From contig CALYLX010000111.1 in NCBI GenBank assembly GCA_944990035.1, forward strand, positions 62,001-126,000: a stretch of DNA of 64,000 nucleotides, given 5' to 3'. Shown piece by piece: positions 35,281 to 47,560 of this stretch. The position numbers and the translations under genes are program-made. Position 1 is the stretch's first letter; every line of letters begins with the position of its first letter. The notes below the pieces were generated by a model. That model was given only the letters and a program-made list of their open reading frames with translations. It ran no database searches and had not been told where the DNA came from. Source of the DNA: Clitopilus passeckerianus. Its lineage: Eukaryota; Basidiomycota; Agaricomycetes; Agaricales; Entolomataceae.

Positions 35281-36045
35281 CCAGGTGCAGAAATGTGCAG
35301 GCAAGATGCAGTAACAGATAAACAGAGCTTTCTTGGACCAAGACCAGTCATAGTACGAGGTAGATGTCATTATGATTGCCAGATAGTGTTGAAAAGATAT
35401 TTGATTGCTTCGCTCATGTCATCTAGATGTACTTGAATAGTGTGAATATCTAATGCTGATGAACATATATGTGAGCTATTCAAGATTATAATAGTAGGAT
35501 AGAGTACCAAATACCTTCAATTACTCGGTATCTGTGTCCAAAATCTCCTCTTATGATACAGAATTGCGGGCTGAAGGTCTCGCAACGTAGCGTCAATGGG
35601 CGAGATGACAGTTCAAGCGGAGATCGAAACGTCCGCAATCTTGGCTTGGCCTATGACCAAGTCTTCATGAATTATTTTTGTACATATATGCCCAGAAGAT
35701 CCATTATACGCTATACTTACACCACGGATGAGTGTTAAATATCTCTACATAATTCAATTGAGAGTGCTACATTCATCCTTCATTGCTTTTCCAAGTACCT
35801 TTACCCATCAAACTATTTAGACCCCGACATTTCACCACCCAAGTGACCAAGATCGGTCGTTGCTTCGCACAAGACTTGGGCATCCAGATGAAAAGGTAGC
35901 CTATGGTTCAATTAAATGTATGTAAAGGTTCTCTACATGAAATCTAAACTACAATGTATAGGTTACAATATGGCTAACGGCACGTACTGCAGAAGATGCT
36001 GCAAGTAGCCTGCAGTTGAGCTGCAGAAATGGCTCTGCAGATCGA

Positions 36046-36057
36046 CTGCAGTTTTCT
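36046..36057 (-). repeat. Right terminal inverted repeat of the MULE
   Basis: CTGCAGTTTTCT on the plus strand, the reverse complement of 24093-24104. It is followed inwards by several TGCAG motifs (35990-36050). Confidence 0.55.
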
Positions 36058-37842
36058 GTGAACCGGAGAAATAACATACCTCAAGTGGGCCCGCTGGTGT
36101 AGGCGACAGGCTGGGAGTCGTGCTCTGGAATATTCATTGCTGGCGTTACATTCGATTGGGGAGGGGGTGCGTAGACCTGTGGAACCAAGGTCAGTAAGAG
36201 CAGGATGACGATCATCGGGAAGAAATAACAGCCTCTTACGCCTCCTGATACTCCGGGTCCTCATGTCCAAAGGATGTAAGGCTTCAGCTAGACGATCACG
36301 AAGCCAGGTGGTCAAAGGCCGTTGTTGGTGGAGAAGTATTCCCAGCGGTCAGGAAATAGCGAGTTTGTGCTGATTACGCCAACTTTGCTGGAAAACACTG
36401 AGGAAGAAAGGAAATAAGTATTAGAACCGGGGGCAAGGAAATGGAACACAGCACCTACGTCGCCTTAAACACAGCGCTGGTTTCGCGGATGGACTGTAGG
36501 TCATCTTCCGGAGCATTCATCGCCGGTGTCATATGTCGATCTGAGAAGGAATGGGTAGACCTATGGAACATAGGTCGGTAAGAAACATAAGGTGAGTATG
36601 GACAAGCAATAACGAACCTTGAGTATCATAGTCTCATACTCCGTTGTTCCTCGAAGTCGACGGGTCCGAGCTATATAAAGCTTTAGCGGGACAACCACGT
36701 AGCTCACGTGGCCCAAGACCGGCGTTGGTGGGAGATCCACTCCCGGTGGTTAGGCAGTAGCGAGGCCATGCCAACTACGCAAACTTGACTTCAAACGGAA
36801 GAAAGACAATAAGCTTCCGAACCGAGGGTAAGGAGATAGAACGCAGCACTTAGAGCTCTTTAAACCCGGCGCTGGTGTATGAGACAGGCTTGAACGCAAG
36901 GCCCAGATAATCCAAAGGCACCACCAGTGGCTGAAGGTGTACTTCAAGCGGCTGTGATTACCCCAACTCGACTGAAAACAGAAGAGGATGAGCTTTAGAA
37001 CCGAGAGAAGGAGATAGAACACGGTACTCACGTCGCTCTCGAAGTCCTTCTGATAGATGGCAAGAGCTGCGGATCGAGTTTGAGCTTGGGTTGGATGGCA
37101 ATCTCAGAAGCATTCATCGCTGGCCTTATCGGCCAGGTCGTCAATCGGAGCTGGATGGAAACAAGATCAGTCACCGGACGAACGACGATGCGAGAAATGA
37201 CCGATACGTACCCAGAATGGATCTAGATTTTCAAGGATAGGCTATAGTTGCAAGCCCAAGCCCGGCTTGTTTTTCGGAGGCTCCGACGTAGTGTCTCGGC
37301 TCTTCCAGATGATCAACGAGATGATAGCTGTTCCTTGATAACCTTCAACCCACCAGAGGCGGGGCAAACTTGGCCTGGTTGTCGAGACAGCGTCGTCTGG
37401 TGGTATGGATTCGGATTCGGAGCACGCTGTAGATGGGTATGATGACGAGATGATTCACAGTTTCCTCGATGTGTAGCTGGTCTAGACGATAGAAGCCGTA
37501 GTTTTAGATGAGATCAACCTGGAGCATCCGTACTGGCGTTATTGATCACGCCGTCTGACTCTGGGCTGGATGAAAGCGAAATCAGTCGCAGAACGAGAAA
37601 CCATGAAAGAAACGACCAATACGCACCCAGACCCATCCGCCTGTTACAAGTTACCGCATCCCTTACGCTCCCTTCTCCCCAAAGTACCACGCGGCAAGTA
37701 TGAGATCGAGGGAGCCCAAATGCTTCCTCGTCATTATCCGTTATCGACCCGAGGATTTCTGGGCTAGCAACGAGCTGAGGGAGAGCATGGAGGATCTGGA
37801 GGATCTGAAGCAAGGTCAGCATCGTTCAGGTGGAAAGGTCCT
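36058..37842. repeat. Diverged tandem repeat blocks, no intact gene
   Basis: Blocks sharing GAGATAGAACACAGCACCTA-like and GGCGCTGGTGTA-like segments recur near 36070, 36440, 36840 and 37015, with a related block at 43195. A second segment (GGTCAGTNNNG..GAAATAACG.ACCT) recurs near 36190, 36575, 37150 and 37575. On the minus strand the latter looks like a conserved intron. Open frames are short. This is probably a decayed tandem gene family. Confidence 0.45.
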
Positions 37843-38316
37843 TACACCTTCATACCTAGGCATCCCCCTCCAAATCTTTCGTCGGTGTTTTCGACAACAA
37901 CCTCCAAGCCCAGGTCCACATCACGCCAACCTCAACAAAACCGAATCGTTCAGGTAACACCGGCTGGCACATTTTTGAGGATATTGGACCCCAAAAAGCT
38001 ACATGGGCAACAGATGAATGAGGATCTGTTTGGAATGTTCGATACACATACCTTGACCCCGTATTCGCAGGACTTGCGAGAGGCGGGAGCCCTCAAAATT
38101 TGGCAAATCGACACGTCGACGTCACAGGTGACCGGTGCCGGTGAAGCTTAGTAGGAGCTCGAGTTGATGATAATATACATCTGGTCAACTCCTTCATGTT
38201 ACTGTAGACCGAGAAACGAGGCGCAGAGGGAGCAGTGCTGGTTGTGGTGGAAAGAAAGTCGTGAAGTCCGGCATTTCTGTTATTTGCCGGACTGACCTCG
38301 TGCCGGCGATGCCACC
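37843..38316. repeat. Duplicated block A, copy 1
   Basis: About 480 bp starting TTACACCTTCATACCTAGGC, nearly identical to 44634-45127 in the same orientation. The minus strand holds a short coding-looking start in the other copy (see 44741-45208). A much older third relative is visible at about 44200-44600. Confidence 0.8.
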
Positions 38317-38747
38317 CTGGCGGTGTATGATTGGCGACATCACACCAAGCATTCTCCAGGTTTTCTCAAGAGTCTGTTCAAGACTGTTGGCACCCGTTTT
38401 TGGCCCTATCCCTGTCTATATCGTGCCGCACCACTGGGTCTGGGGTGATGTGGGCGAAGGGATCATCTTCGCTAGCCATCGCACGTTCTGTCTCCGACTG
38501 CATGTCGCAGTAAACATGGCATCTAATTCTACGCTCCTTGTCCTGACATTTATGTCTGCCCGCTCCGTTCCGTACATTGTTACAATACAATCGATACCGT
38601 GCTACTGCTGTTATAGCCCGTATACCCTGAGAACCTGTTCGCTGGAGACAAGATCCTTAAATATACATTTACTAGCTAAATACGATAAGTCAAAGAGATG
38701 TAATTTACGGTCTCGAACTGAGCGATAACTTGAACTATCTGGGTATC

Positions 38748-41700
38748 TTACTGCCTCTTTCCATTGGTCTCTGCTTCAAGTCTTGAAAGATAATCCGCGA
38801 CCTTAGTATGTCCTCCCCTAACAGCAAGTCGGAGCGCAGTTTGACCATTCTCGCCTACATTGACTGTGTGAATATAGACAGAGAAAGATAACGTGATTAG
38901 CCAACCTTTTGCGTTTACATCCGCGTTGAGCTCAGCCAGGAGTTTGACGACCTCCCAATGCCCACTCCTGGCCGCAAGGTGAAGCGCAGTCCAACCAGAG
39001 TTGTCTAAGGAAACATTGTGAATAAGGAAAAGAAATATAACGTGATTAACCTACCTTTTGTGTTTACATCTGCTTTGAACTCAGCCAGGAGTTTGACGAC
39101 CTCCCAATGCCCATCGCTGACCGCAAAGTGAAGCGCAGTCCAACCACTGTTGTCTAAAGCAACAATGTTAATAAGTGGGAGAAAGATAACGCAATTGGTC
39201 AACCTTTTGCGTTCACATCTGCGTTGAGCTCAGCCAGGAGTTTGACGACTTCCCAATGCCCACTGCTGGCCGAAACGTGAAGGGCTGTCCAACCAGCGTT
39301 GTCTAAGGTAACAATGTGAATAAGTAAAGGAAAATAAGGTGATTTACCTACCCTTTGCATTTAAATCTACTTTGAGCTCAGCCAGGAGTTTGACCACTCC
39401 TCCATGCCCACTGTTGGCAGCATCATGAAGCGCAGTCCACCCATCGTTGTCTAAAGTAACAATGTGAATAAGTAAAAGAATGATAATGCGATTGACCCAC
39501 CTTTTGCTTTCACATCTGCATTGAGCTCAGCCAGGAGTTTGACGACTTCCCAATACCCATCTCTGGCCGCAAAGTGAAGCGCAGTCCAACCATGCTTCTC
39601 TAAATTGACACTGTGAATAAGTGAGGGAAGGATAACACAATTGACCTACCTTGTGCGTCCACATCTGCCTCAAGCTCACCCAGGTGTTTGACGGCCTCCA
39701 AATGGCTACTGTTGGCCGCAAGGTGAAGCGCAGTCCGACCATCGTCGTCTAAAGCAACAATGTTAATAAGCGAAAGAAAGATAACGCAATTGACCTACCT
39801 TTTGCGCGCACATCTGCTTTCAGCTCTCCAAGGAGTTTGACGACCTCCGAATGCTCATTGTAGGCCGCAACGTGAAGCGCAGTCTGGCCAGACTTAGCTA
39901 AATTTATCATGTGAATATATCGCAAAAGATAATGCGAATGCCCTACCTTGTGTGTCCACATCTGCTTTGAGCTGAGCCAGGAGTCTGACGACCTCCAAAT
40001 GCCTATTTTGGGCCGCAAGGTGAAGCACAGACCAACCATCGTTGTCTAAATTGACGATGTAAACAAGGGAAAGGAAGATAACGTGATTGACCTACCTTTT
40101 GCGTTCACATCTGCTTTGAGCTCAGCCAAAAGTTTGACGACCTCCGAATGCCCATTTTGGGCCGCAAGGTGAAGCGCAGTCCGACCATGAGTGTCTGTAT
40201 CAAAGAGTGAATGTTGTGGGAGAAGAACAGCGCATACGCCGTACCTATTGCATTAAAATCTGCCCCACGGTCAACCAGGAGCCTAACAGCCTTTATTTGC
40301 CCGGCTTCTGCTGCACGGTGGATAGAGTTCCAACCGGACTTTGCTAGCCTTGGCTGTTAGGGTCGTGGCGAACATATGACACATTTAACTCGCCTCTCAT
40401 CTGCATATCGTGGGGAAGCTCAGCCAGGAAATTGGAAACCGCTGTGTTCCCGGACTCCGCAGCATATCTAAGTACAGTCCAGACATACCAATCTATATGT
40501 CTATTGTCAATCACATGAGAATCGGAGGATACATGCGACTTACCCCTGCCGTTGATATCTACGCCAGGTTCAGCCAGGAACCTGACGACCTCAGTCTTCC
40601 CTAATCCGGCCGCAAGTTCTAACGCAGTCCACCCATCTTTATCTAAATTGATCATATGGATGTTGTAACAGAACGAGGACGTATCCGACTTACCTGTTGC
40701 TTTCATGTCTGCTTTGAGTTCGACGAGGAGTTTGACAGCCTCCAGATTCCCAAACTTTGCGGCAGAGTGAAGCGCAGTTTGACCGTCCCCATCTACGTTC
40801 ATGATTTCAACGTTGTTTCAGATACCTGAGCTATCTGACCTACTCGCTGTGTTTATACCACCCAAAAGATTAGCCACGAGCCTGGCAGTTTGGACCTGGT
40901 TTTTGTCTGTGGCATCGTACAGTGCATCAATGGAAACATTCAGTTCAGCGCAGGCCAAGGCGGCTTCCAGCGACACATCTAAGTTGAAAAGATCGATACT
41001 CCATGTTATGTATTCTAAGTGCTCTAACGCACATGTAGCAGTAACGCTGGCGGTATTCTCGATTAAGAATTCGACGATCTCCCAGTGGCGGTGATTTATT
41101 GCCATTATAATTGCTGGATCTAAGTCGAGTGCCTTAGTATTCTCCGGACTTGCTAATAGCATTAAGCTTGCTTACCTATTGCAGTTCTAGATGCCCCAGA
41201 TTCGATTGCATCTTGGACGATAAGTAGCTGTCCCTTCTCTGCTGCAGCAACCAGTTTCTTCCCAAGCTTATTTGCTCGTCGTTCCAAAAGGGCCTCAATA
41301 ATATCGCGTACGGGGACTAAAAGGAGCAGCAGGGCTAGTGTCTGACCAAACGTCCACTCAGTATCACCGCCCGCCGTCAAATGTTGATTCTTCCTGATGG
41401 CGACCTCGGTGTCAGCGAGGAGGAGAATATCAATCACCACCAACATGACCAATCCAGCCCTCACGAGCTTGATGCCAGTATCACGATTGAGCGGGAAGGG
41501 CGTGAAACGGCTGTATACCCACACCGGCACTGCGAAGAAGCCAATCGGTACGATCAGGTTCAAGCCAGGGGTAAGTAGAAGGCTGTAAATGAGGAGTGAC
41601 CATTCCCGAAGAGCATGAGAGCCAATCGGAACAGTTTGTCCGACAACGACTAGAGATGCAGATAGCATACAGGGCTGGGAGTCGCCGAAGGTAGCTGGTC

Positions 41701-42184
41701 GTTTCCAGAGCCATACGCCGACTGCTGCCATGATAGACAAGTGGACAGAACCTATGATGAACACCGGGTTCTTCCAGGCCTTCTTCGTTTGCCCTGACGC
41801 CGTCCAGATGGATCGCAAGCCCAGTCGTTTTCCACCCTCACGCGGAAGCTCGGTCATGTGATGGAAAGCGTAGAGCAGAAAGTAGATGAACAAATTCGTA
41901 TTATTCATCCAGCTGAGGTTGAGGATGATGGCCGCATGATAATTCGTCAAGCCACGTTTGAGAGCTTGCACGATGACGGATACCAGAATGGCGAACGCTG
42001 TGATGAGAATCGTTGTTGACTGCGTTTCCAGTGAGTCTAGCTCGAGTGGCGTGACCTTTCTGTCCTGGAGAGCGAAGAATGCTGGAACGAAACTCAGCAG
42101 ATTTTGAGCGTAGACGGCTGTTCGTACGCCAATGCCTGAAATATCTGGATTGGAGGGGAGGCAGCTGTGGGTTAGATTCGACAT
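38748..42184 (-). CDS. Multi-pass membrane protein with ankyrin array, copy 2
   Basis: Same plan as the gene at 18992-22711. Exon 1 (42184-41176, about 336 residues) opens MSNLTHSCLPSNPDISGIGV and lacks four residues in the loop after the third hydrophobic segment. Then come the degenerate repeats (MAINHRHWEIVEFLIE), a CAELNVSIDALYDATDKNQ exon, and about ten ankyrin exons between 40240 and 38900 with donors roughly every 148-150 bp. The last exon ends AEYLSR-like (ADYLSRLEAETNGKRQ) at TAA 38748. Its ankyrin consensus differs from copy 1 (WTALHFAVSDGHWEVVKLLA), so the two arrays have expanded or homogenised separately. I found no break in the exons I checked, but not every one was checked. Confidence 0.72.
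38880..40250 (-). repeat. Tandem ankyrin exon-intron array of copy 2
   Basis: Donors near 38906, 39053, 39203, 39350, 39500, 39648, 39797, 39944, 40094 and 40243 give about ten units of about 149 bp. Introns also resemble each other (AATGTGAATAAG.GAAAG on the plus strand). Confidence 0.8.
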
Positions 42185-42439
42185 GATAGGGAAGATGGTG
42201 GGCGACTTGAAGGTTTAGACGAGCTCTTCGCAAGCTTAACAGCCCTTCCTCGTGTTCTGGCGCTAATCTATGTCTGTGGGTCCATTGTGTGTCCAGGGCG
42301 TGAGGCAGTTACTCCGATATCCGGGCCACGATCTCGCAATCTACACCGGATAATCGATCATTCAAATCGATCATGGGTTCATTGTCAATGCTACTACATC
42401 AACGCCGTATTATACACCTACTCTAAACTCATCAATCCT

Positions 42440-42883
42440 AAAACTCTCGAACAGGAAGAGGCGCCTACCGAGTCCAGACCTTTCATTTTGCATTCATCTC
42501 GAGCTTCCCAGGCCATCAATGTCCCAGCAACTATGACATCCTCTGTGACAATATACACGTACGCCATTCCGGAAGAGGCCCTTCGCCGCGTTTGCCAACC
42601 TCGTTTCCGTCCACCCCGTCATCACTTCCTCGTGTTCTTGACATCCAACCGGTTGATAGGAGAAGGCCTTGTACCTGAAGAGTGCGTGATCGTGAAAAGG
42701 TCTCTAAACACTAAAGTCGAAGTTTATCACAACCAACAACGGCAAGGGAGTAGAGCTTGGCCACACGAACCTCAAAGGCCGGATTCCACGACGTGCCTAT
42801 CTCGACATACAGCATCTCTTCGTCTTCCTCTAGATGCTAGACAGGTTGATGTACCCATTCTATATTCGCGAAGAAGTGGGTGA
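42440..42883 (+). pseudogene. Remnant of a divergent gene, duplicate of 22990-23349
   Basis: An open stretch includes YAIPEEALRRVCQPRF and NRLIGEGLVPEECVIVK. It corresponds to the remnant beside copy 1 but differs in frame and length, so neither is complete. Confidence 0.3.
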
Positions 42884-43010
42884 GATCGGGAAAGCCGAGG
42901 GGTGCGAGGAAATGAGAAGATCTATGAAACGGAGGTTAGTAAGGAAAAAGGCGACGACGGTCATCAAGAACGAAAATAACGAACCTTCCCCATCTCACAC
43001 TTCATGCCTC

Positions 43011-44633
43011 TCGAACGTCGTCGGATCCGAGTGGTAGAAACTAGACAACCACTCAGCCCTGCGGGTCCTTGGGTACAAATCGATGCGTTCGGAAGAGTAA
43101 CCCCAGCAGGGTGTAGATGATCGTGGTTATAACGTCAGCTTGGCTTGGGAAACCTGGGGAAGAAAGAGAATAAGATTCAGAAGCGGAGAGTAAGGAAATG
43201 AATCATCGTACCTACGGCACTCTCAACGTGGTGCTGGTGTAGACGACAGGCAGTCATCCCCCGAACCACCTAGTGCTGCCGTTACATGTCGATTGGTAAA
43301 GGGATGGGTATATCCGTGAAACCGAGGTTGATAAGAAAAGCATGACGAGCATAAATTTAAGAAGAGATGACGAACCTGGACGACCTTATACGGGATCTTC
43401 TCGACAACTTGGAGACGACCCTGGCAGCGGGTTCCCTTCAACCCAGTAGTGTGGGGGGAGGTGGTTGTCGTCGTCTGGTGATGTGGATGGGCATGAGGAC
43501 GAGATGGTTTCTTCGACGTGCAGTTGGTATAGACGACTGGAGCCGCAGGTCAAGCTTGGGCTAAGATATTATTCATTCCTGGCGTTATCGATCACGCCGC
43601 CGGACTCTAAGCTAGAGAGGAACGAGGTCAGTCACGGAACAAACGACGAGGCAAGACACTGCCATACGCACCCAGTGAGAGACTCGTTCACCTGCCTCTT
43701 AGCCAGAGCCTTGTTCTTATTTGCCGCATCCCTTCAGCTCCTCTCTTCCCTGAAGTACCTCAACCGTGATCCAGCAGCCATTGAAAGACCAAGTATGAAA
43801 TCGAGGGAACCCAAAATCCTGCTCGTGATTATCTGTTCTTGACGCGGGTGGTGTCACGGCTGCAACGAGGTGTTCAGATGTACGAAAGTTGTTGAGGGAG
43901 GAGCTGGAGGATCTGAAGCAAGGTCAACATCGCTCAAATGAAAAGGTCCCGGACAGCTCCATACCTAGACAGCTCATCCTCCTTTCAACCTTCGTCGATG
44001 TTTCCAGAAGTACAGAAGCTGCTGGAGGCCGAGTTTCCGAAGTCAGTGTCCTGACGTGAACCTCGTCAACATCACAAGTGGAAGGTCCTGGCAGCTTCAT
44101 ACCTATAATCCTTCCCTGAACCTCTATCGATGACACCGAATCCTCTTTCGACAACAACGTCCCCTAGCCCAGTTCACCATCGCGCCAACGCCAACATCGC
44201 CAAGTCGTTCAAGTAACGCCCGCTGGCGCATTGCGGGAGATGTTGGATTAGCCATAACTACACGGACAGTATGTCAGCAAAGATCCTACTAGTAGACTGC
44301 CCGGAATCGAAACACATACCTTCACCCACGCAGTCTCGCGGTACTCAATAGAGGCCGAGCGACCGTACCAATGTGAAATCTGCCAGATTGCCAAACACGT
44401 CGACGTCATAGCCATATACGAGTACGAATTTGAGTTGGTCGCAGCGTGCGTCTAGTTAACGCCGTCATGTTACTGTAGCCCAAAAAACGAGGCACAAAGG
44501 AAGAGGTATGTACGTGGTGGAAGAATCCAAGTTTGCAAAGTTCGGCATCTCTGTTGTTTGCCGGAGTAACCGCGTGCCTGTGCGAGTGACGTCACCCAAC
44601 ATGTTCTCTCCCTCACCATCGAGGTATTCTTGT
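43011..44633. other. Decayed duplicates, no intact gene
   Basis: Holds relatives of the 36-37.6 kb blocks (43195-43450 and 43560-43680) and an old relative of block A (44200-44600). Nothing with a credible full frame was found. Confidence 0.4.
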
Positions 44634-45127
44634 TACACCTTCATACCTAGGCATCCCCCTCCAAATCTTTCGTCGGTGTTTTCGACAAAAACCTCCAAGC
44701 CCAGGTCCACATCACGCCAACCTCAACAAAACCGAATCGTTCAGGTAACACCGGCTGGCACATTTTTGAGGATATCGGACCCCAAAAAGCTACATGGACA
44801 ACATATCAGTGAGGATCTGCTTGGAATGTTCGATACCCATACCTTCACCCACATATTCGCAGGACTTGCGAGAGGCTGGAGCGACCGAACCAGGCCTCGA
44901 AATTTGGCAAATCGACACGTCGACGTCACAGGTGACCGGTGCCGGTGAAGCTTAGTAGGAGCTCGAGTTGATGATAATATGCATCTGGTCAACTCCTTCA
45001 TGTTACTGTAGACTGAGAAACGAGACGTAGAGGAAGCAGTGCGTGCTGGTGGTGGTGGTGGAAAGAAAGTCGCGAAGTCCGGCATTTCTGCTATTTGCCG
45101 GACTGTCCTCATGCCGGTGATGCCACC
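44634..45127. repeat. Duplicated block A, copy 2
   Basis: Near-identical to 37843-38316. A minus-strand frame starting at 45208 (MSRQKVSEIAGQGCLAEEFD, then IRRLGGITGMRTVRQIAEMP) looks coding for about 50 residues and runs into the block, where a similar stretch is also readable in copy 1. It is probably a gene fragment. Confidence 0.8.
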
Positions 45128-45725
45128 CAACCGTCGAATGAAGAAGGCATCGAATTCTTCGGCGAGGCATCCTTGACCGGCGATTTCGGAAACTTTCTGG
45201 CGTGACATTAGATGGATTTACGGAAAACCGCGTTCATGAGTCAAAGGTGGATACTGGGTGTCCGTCAATAGCTCGTTATTTGAGTAGACAGGGTAAGGGG
45301 GTGAAAAAATCACTTGAAGCATTCGTATCATGCAGCCTGGCGTTCACAGGTAGTCAAAAGACTGTTATCAACCTTGTGGCGATTTAACAACCGGGCTAGG
45401 AGACCTATCTTTTTCATCTCTACTCAAGATAACTACCTTCCTATGATCTTCACGGCGTCAAGCTTGCCCGGATCTCAATGCGACAGGTCAAACTTCAGGT
45501 ATTCCTCCGAGTAGGTGAGCAAAAAATTGTGTTCACCCTTGCGCATCGTGAATATATTGGTATGACTACGCGTAATCCCGCCACGGACCGTCTCTCGAGC
45601 TTTCAGAAAGTCCCATTTACTTCCTTCTTTCGAAGACTACTGTTGTTATTGAATATCCATTGACACAATGTTATATGAGGCCACGCACCTGAATCCTTAG
45701 ACAGATTCCACAATAAACATCACCC

Positions 45726-46461
45726 TCAAGCAAACAGAATACAGAGAATCATGACCGGCACTACGGCGCTCAGAGCTGAACCTCGGAAGAACGAGCTAGC
45801 ACCATTCTTTCCTTCATCCGTGACAAAGGTGGCAATAGGATAGGCACTTCCTGTCCACGATACCGTTGTGGTTGGTTGGCCGGAATACCAGACTGCCCGA
45901 ACGCATGATCCGCCTCCTTTCCCGTCAAGGTCGCAGCTCCTGCTTACCCCAGGCCATCCAGACCTTGGTAGTTGGTGCTCAACGTAGTGCGAGGCATCAG
46001 CCACAAGCGTAGCTGCCAACAGGTAAAAAAAAAAGGGAAAGAAAAAATCAGCACGGACAAAGAGGGAGGGAAAGCATTCTCACCCTCAATAGTGATTGGG
46101 TCCTTCGTGTGCGTTACCGTAGTTGCGGACCCAGGCGGCACCGTAAATGTCTTTGTAGCTGCCCCGGTTTCGGTGACAATAGCGCCCCCAGAAAAGACTT
46201 GCTCGGCGTATTTGCTAAAGACGTGACGTTCTTCATAGGTCGTAGCGCCGCTCGCGTCTGTTCCGATAGCTTCAATTGTACCTGAACCCGTGTTGATATT
46301 CTCAGGTATCGGCTTTACAAGTACTTGATAGAGGGTAATAGTTGCTGCGTTACACGCTAGAATTTCGAGTAAACAACATGTCGGCTCGTTCTCGGAGTTC
46401 GAAATAATACGCTACCTGTTAGTGAGAGAGTAAGCTGGGAGAGGGTGGTCGTGGCCTTCAT
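45726..46461 (-). CDS. Small secreted, probably GPI-anchored protein
   Basis: Three exons join in frame: 46461-46416, 46356-46084 and 46012-45726, with introns GTAGCG..TCTAG and GTGAGA..GGCAG. The product has about 200 residues. The first 20 residues (MKATTTLSQLTLSLTACNAA) may serve as a weak signal peptide. The middle is rich in Thr, Ser and Gly (VTETGAATKTFTVPPGSATT). The C-terminus has a small-residue site (NGASS) followed by a hydrophobic tail (ALSAVVPVMILCILFA) that ends at the stop, the classic layout of a GPI attachment signal. Cysteines are few (about four). It is probably a cell-wall or surface protein. No family recognised. The signal peptide is atypical, so the start could lie elsewhere. 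Confidence 0.6.
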
Positions 46462-47560
46462 TGAGGAAGAGTACGTCGATGATCTGTGATAGCGCAATAC
46501 ACGATCTCGGTTTTAACGTTCTGGAGGCCACTTCACACCTTTTTATCGGACAAGAGTCAACGTGAAATTCACACCTTTTCACCGGACAAGAGGCACCTTG
46601 GCTTCACACCCTTTACACCAGTCACCCTGGCATCTCGTCTGTGGATCTCTGATTGTCGTGACAGCAAATTGAGTATGAGAATACCATGTGAGGCGACACG
46701 AGAATCTAGAATATAGCAGTGACGGCACCACCGTAGACTTACTTTCGCACTTTTTGTGAAGTTTACCCTAATGAATACTATTGGACAAAAGGAAGCGTGG
46801 AAGTGAGGTCTTAACAGTCCGGGATCAGCACGAATAGGGACGAAACAAGGAAATGACGGACGGTGAGAAGGCTCGGCGGTGATTGCTGGCGAGTCCGTAC
46901 AGTGCACTGATCAGAGAAATAAAACGATGTGGTACCGAGACGGCGCAGAGCCTGCTTAGCTATGCCAAGGAAAAGCTATTGAAGCCATCGGGTGGCTCCA
47001 AACGGGGTGATACCAAGTGATTACTAAGTCGCAGCCAGTGAACGAGATACATTACAGTATGGTCAATAAAAAATGTTTATCTGGTATGATTGCGCAAGTC
47101 GACTCGAACAACTTTGGCGCAGAAGCTGAAGATGGCCTGGAGTGTGATCGTGTAGTGGGCCCATGCCTTCTATCACGGAAGTACACGTCGGACTTCGGAA
47201 TTACATCTCAGTCTTCAACGTCGTTGTTGACCATCTTTTCCTTCTTCCTTTCCTCCTTCAATGACGACGACGACTATGGAGATGACGCGGAGGATGTAAC
47301 ATGCTGGCTATAATGTGGGTGAAGGTACGTCAATCGGGCCTTCTGGATGGACGCTTGTTAATATTGGGTTCTTGCAGTCCACATCCTCAAAGGTGCCTCG
47401 TGGGACTCGTCAGGCTGCCGAAGGGAGAGATCATGGAATCTTGAGGTGTGAGACTAGCTGGTCCTTTTGCAGCTTGTGGTTCTGACGAGGTTTACGTGTA
47501 TAGCTATCCAAATAGCCAACGACGCAGAATGCGGTCTCTACGATGAACACCCCAGGTCGC
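46462..47560. other. Intergenic region, short direct repeats upstream of the GPI-protein gene
   Basis: Near 46530-46610 the motif TTCACACC-TTTT--ACCGGACAAGAG is repeated (TTCACACCTTTTTATCGGAC, TTCACACCTTTTCACCGGAC). These may be promoter elements of the gene at 46461. An open frame at 47017-47313 has no coding character. Confidence 0.35.

Larger units (their letters stand above)
24093..36057 (-). mobile_element. MULE (Mutator-like) DNA transposon, carrying a nested gypsy element
   Basis: The ends are inverted 12-bp repeats, AGAAAACTGCAG at 24093-24104 and its reverse complement at 36046-36057. Next to each are clusters of TGCAG motifs. Inside is one transposase gene with a GCM-type zinc domain, a DDE core and a PHD finger. 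I see no matching 9-bp target duplication: flanks are TGGGCTACT on the left and GTGAACCGG on the right, so the ends or the insertion may be old. Without the 6970-bp gypsy insert the element would be about 5 kb. Confidence 0.6.
38440..43010. repeat. Segmental duplication block B, copy 2
   Basis: Matches 18570-23990 in the same orientation: membrane-ankyrin gene plus flanks. Edges are approximate. Confidence 0.7.

Noticed and set aside
37885..38151. ORFs in block A on the plus strand (also 44508-44948)
   Set aside because: The two near-identical copies differ in stops and frame at their ends, and the minus strand fits coding slightly better; treated as a repeat.
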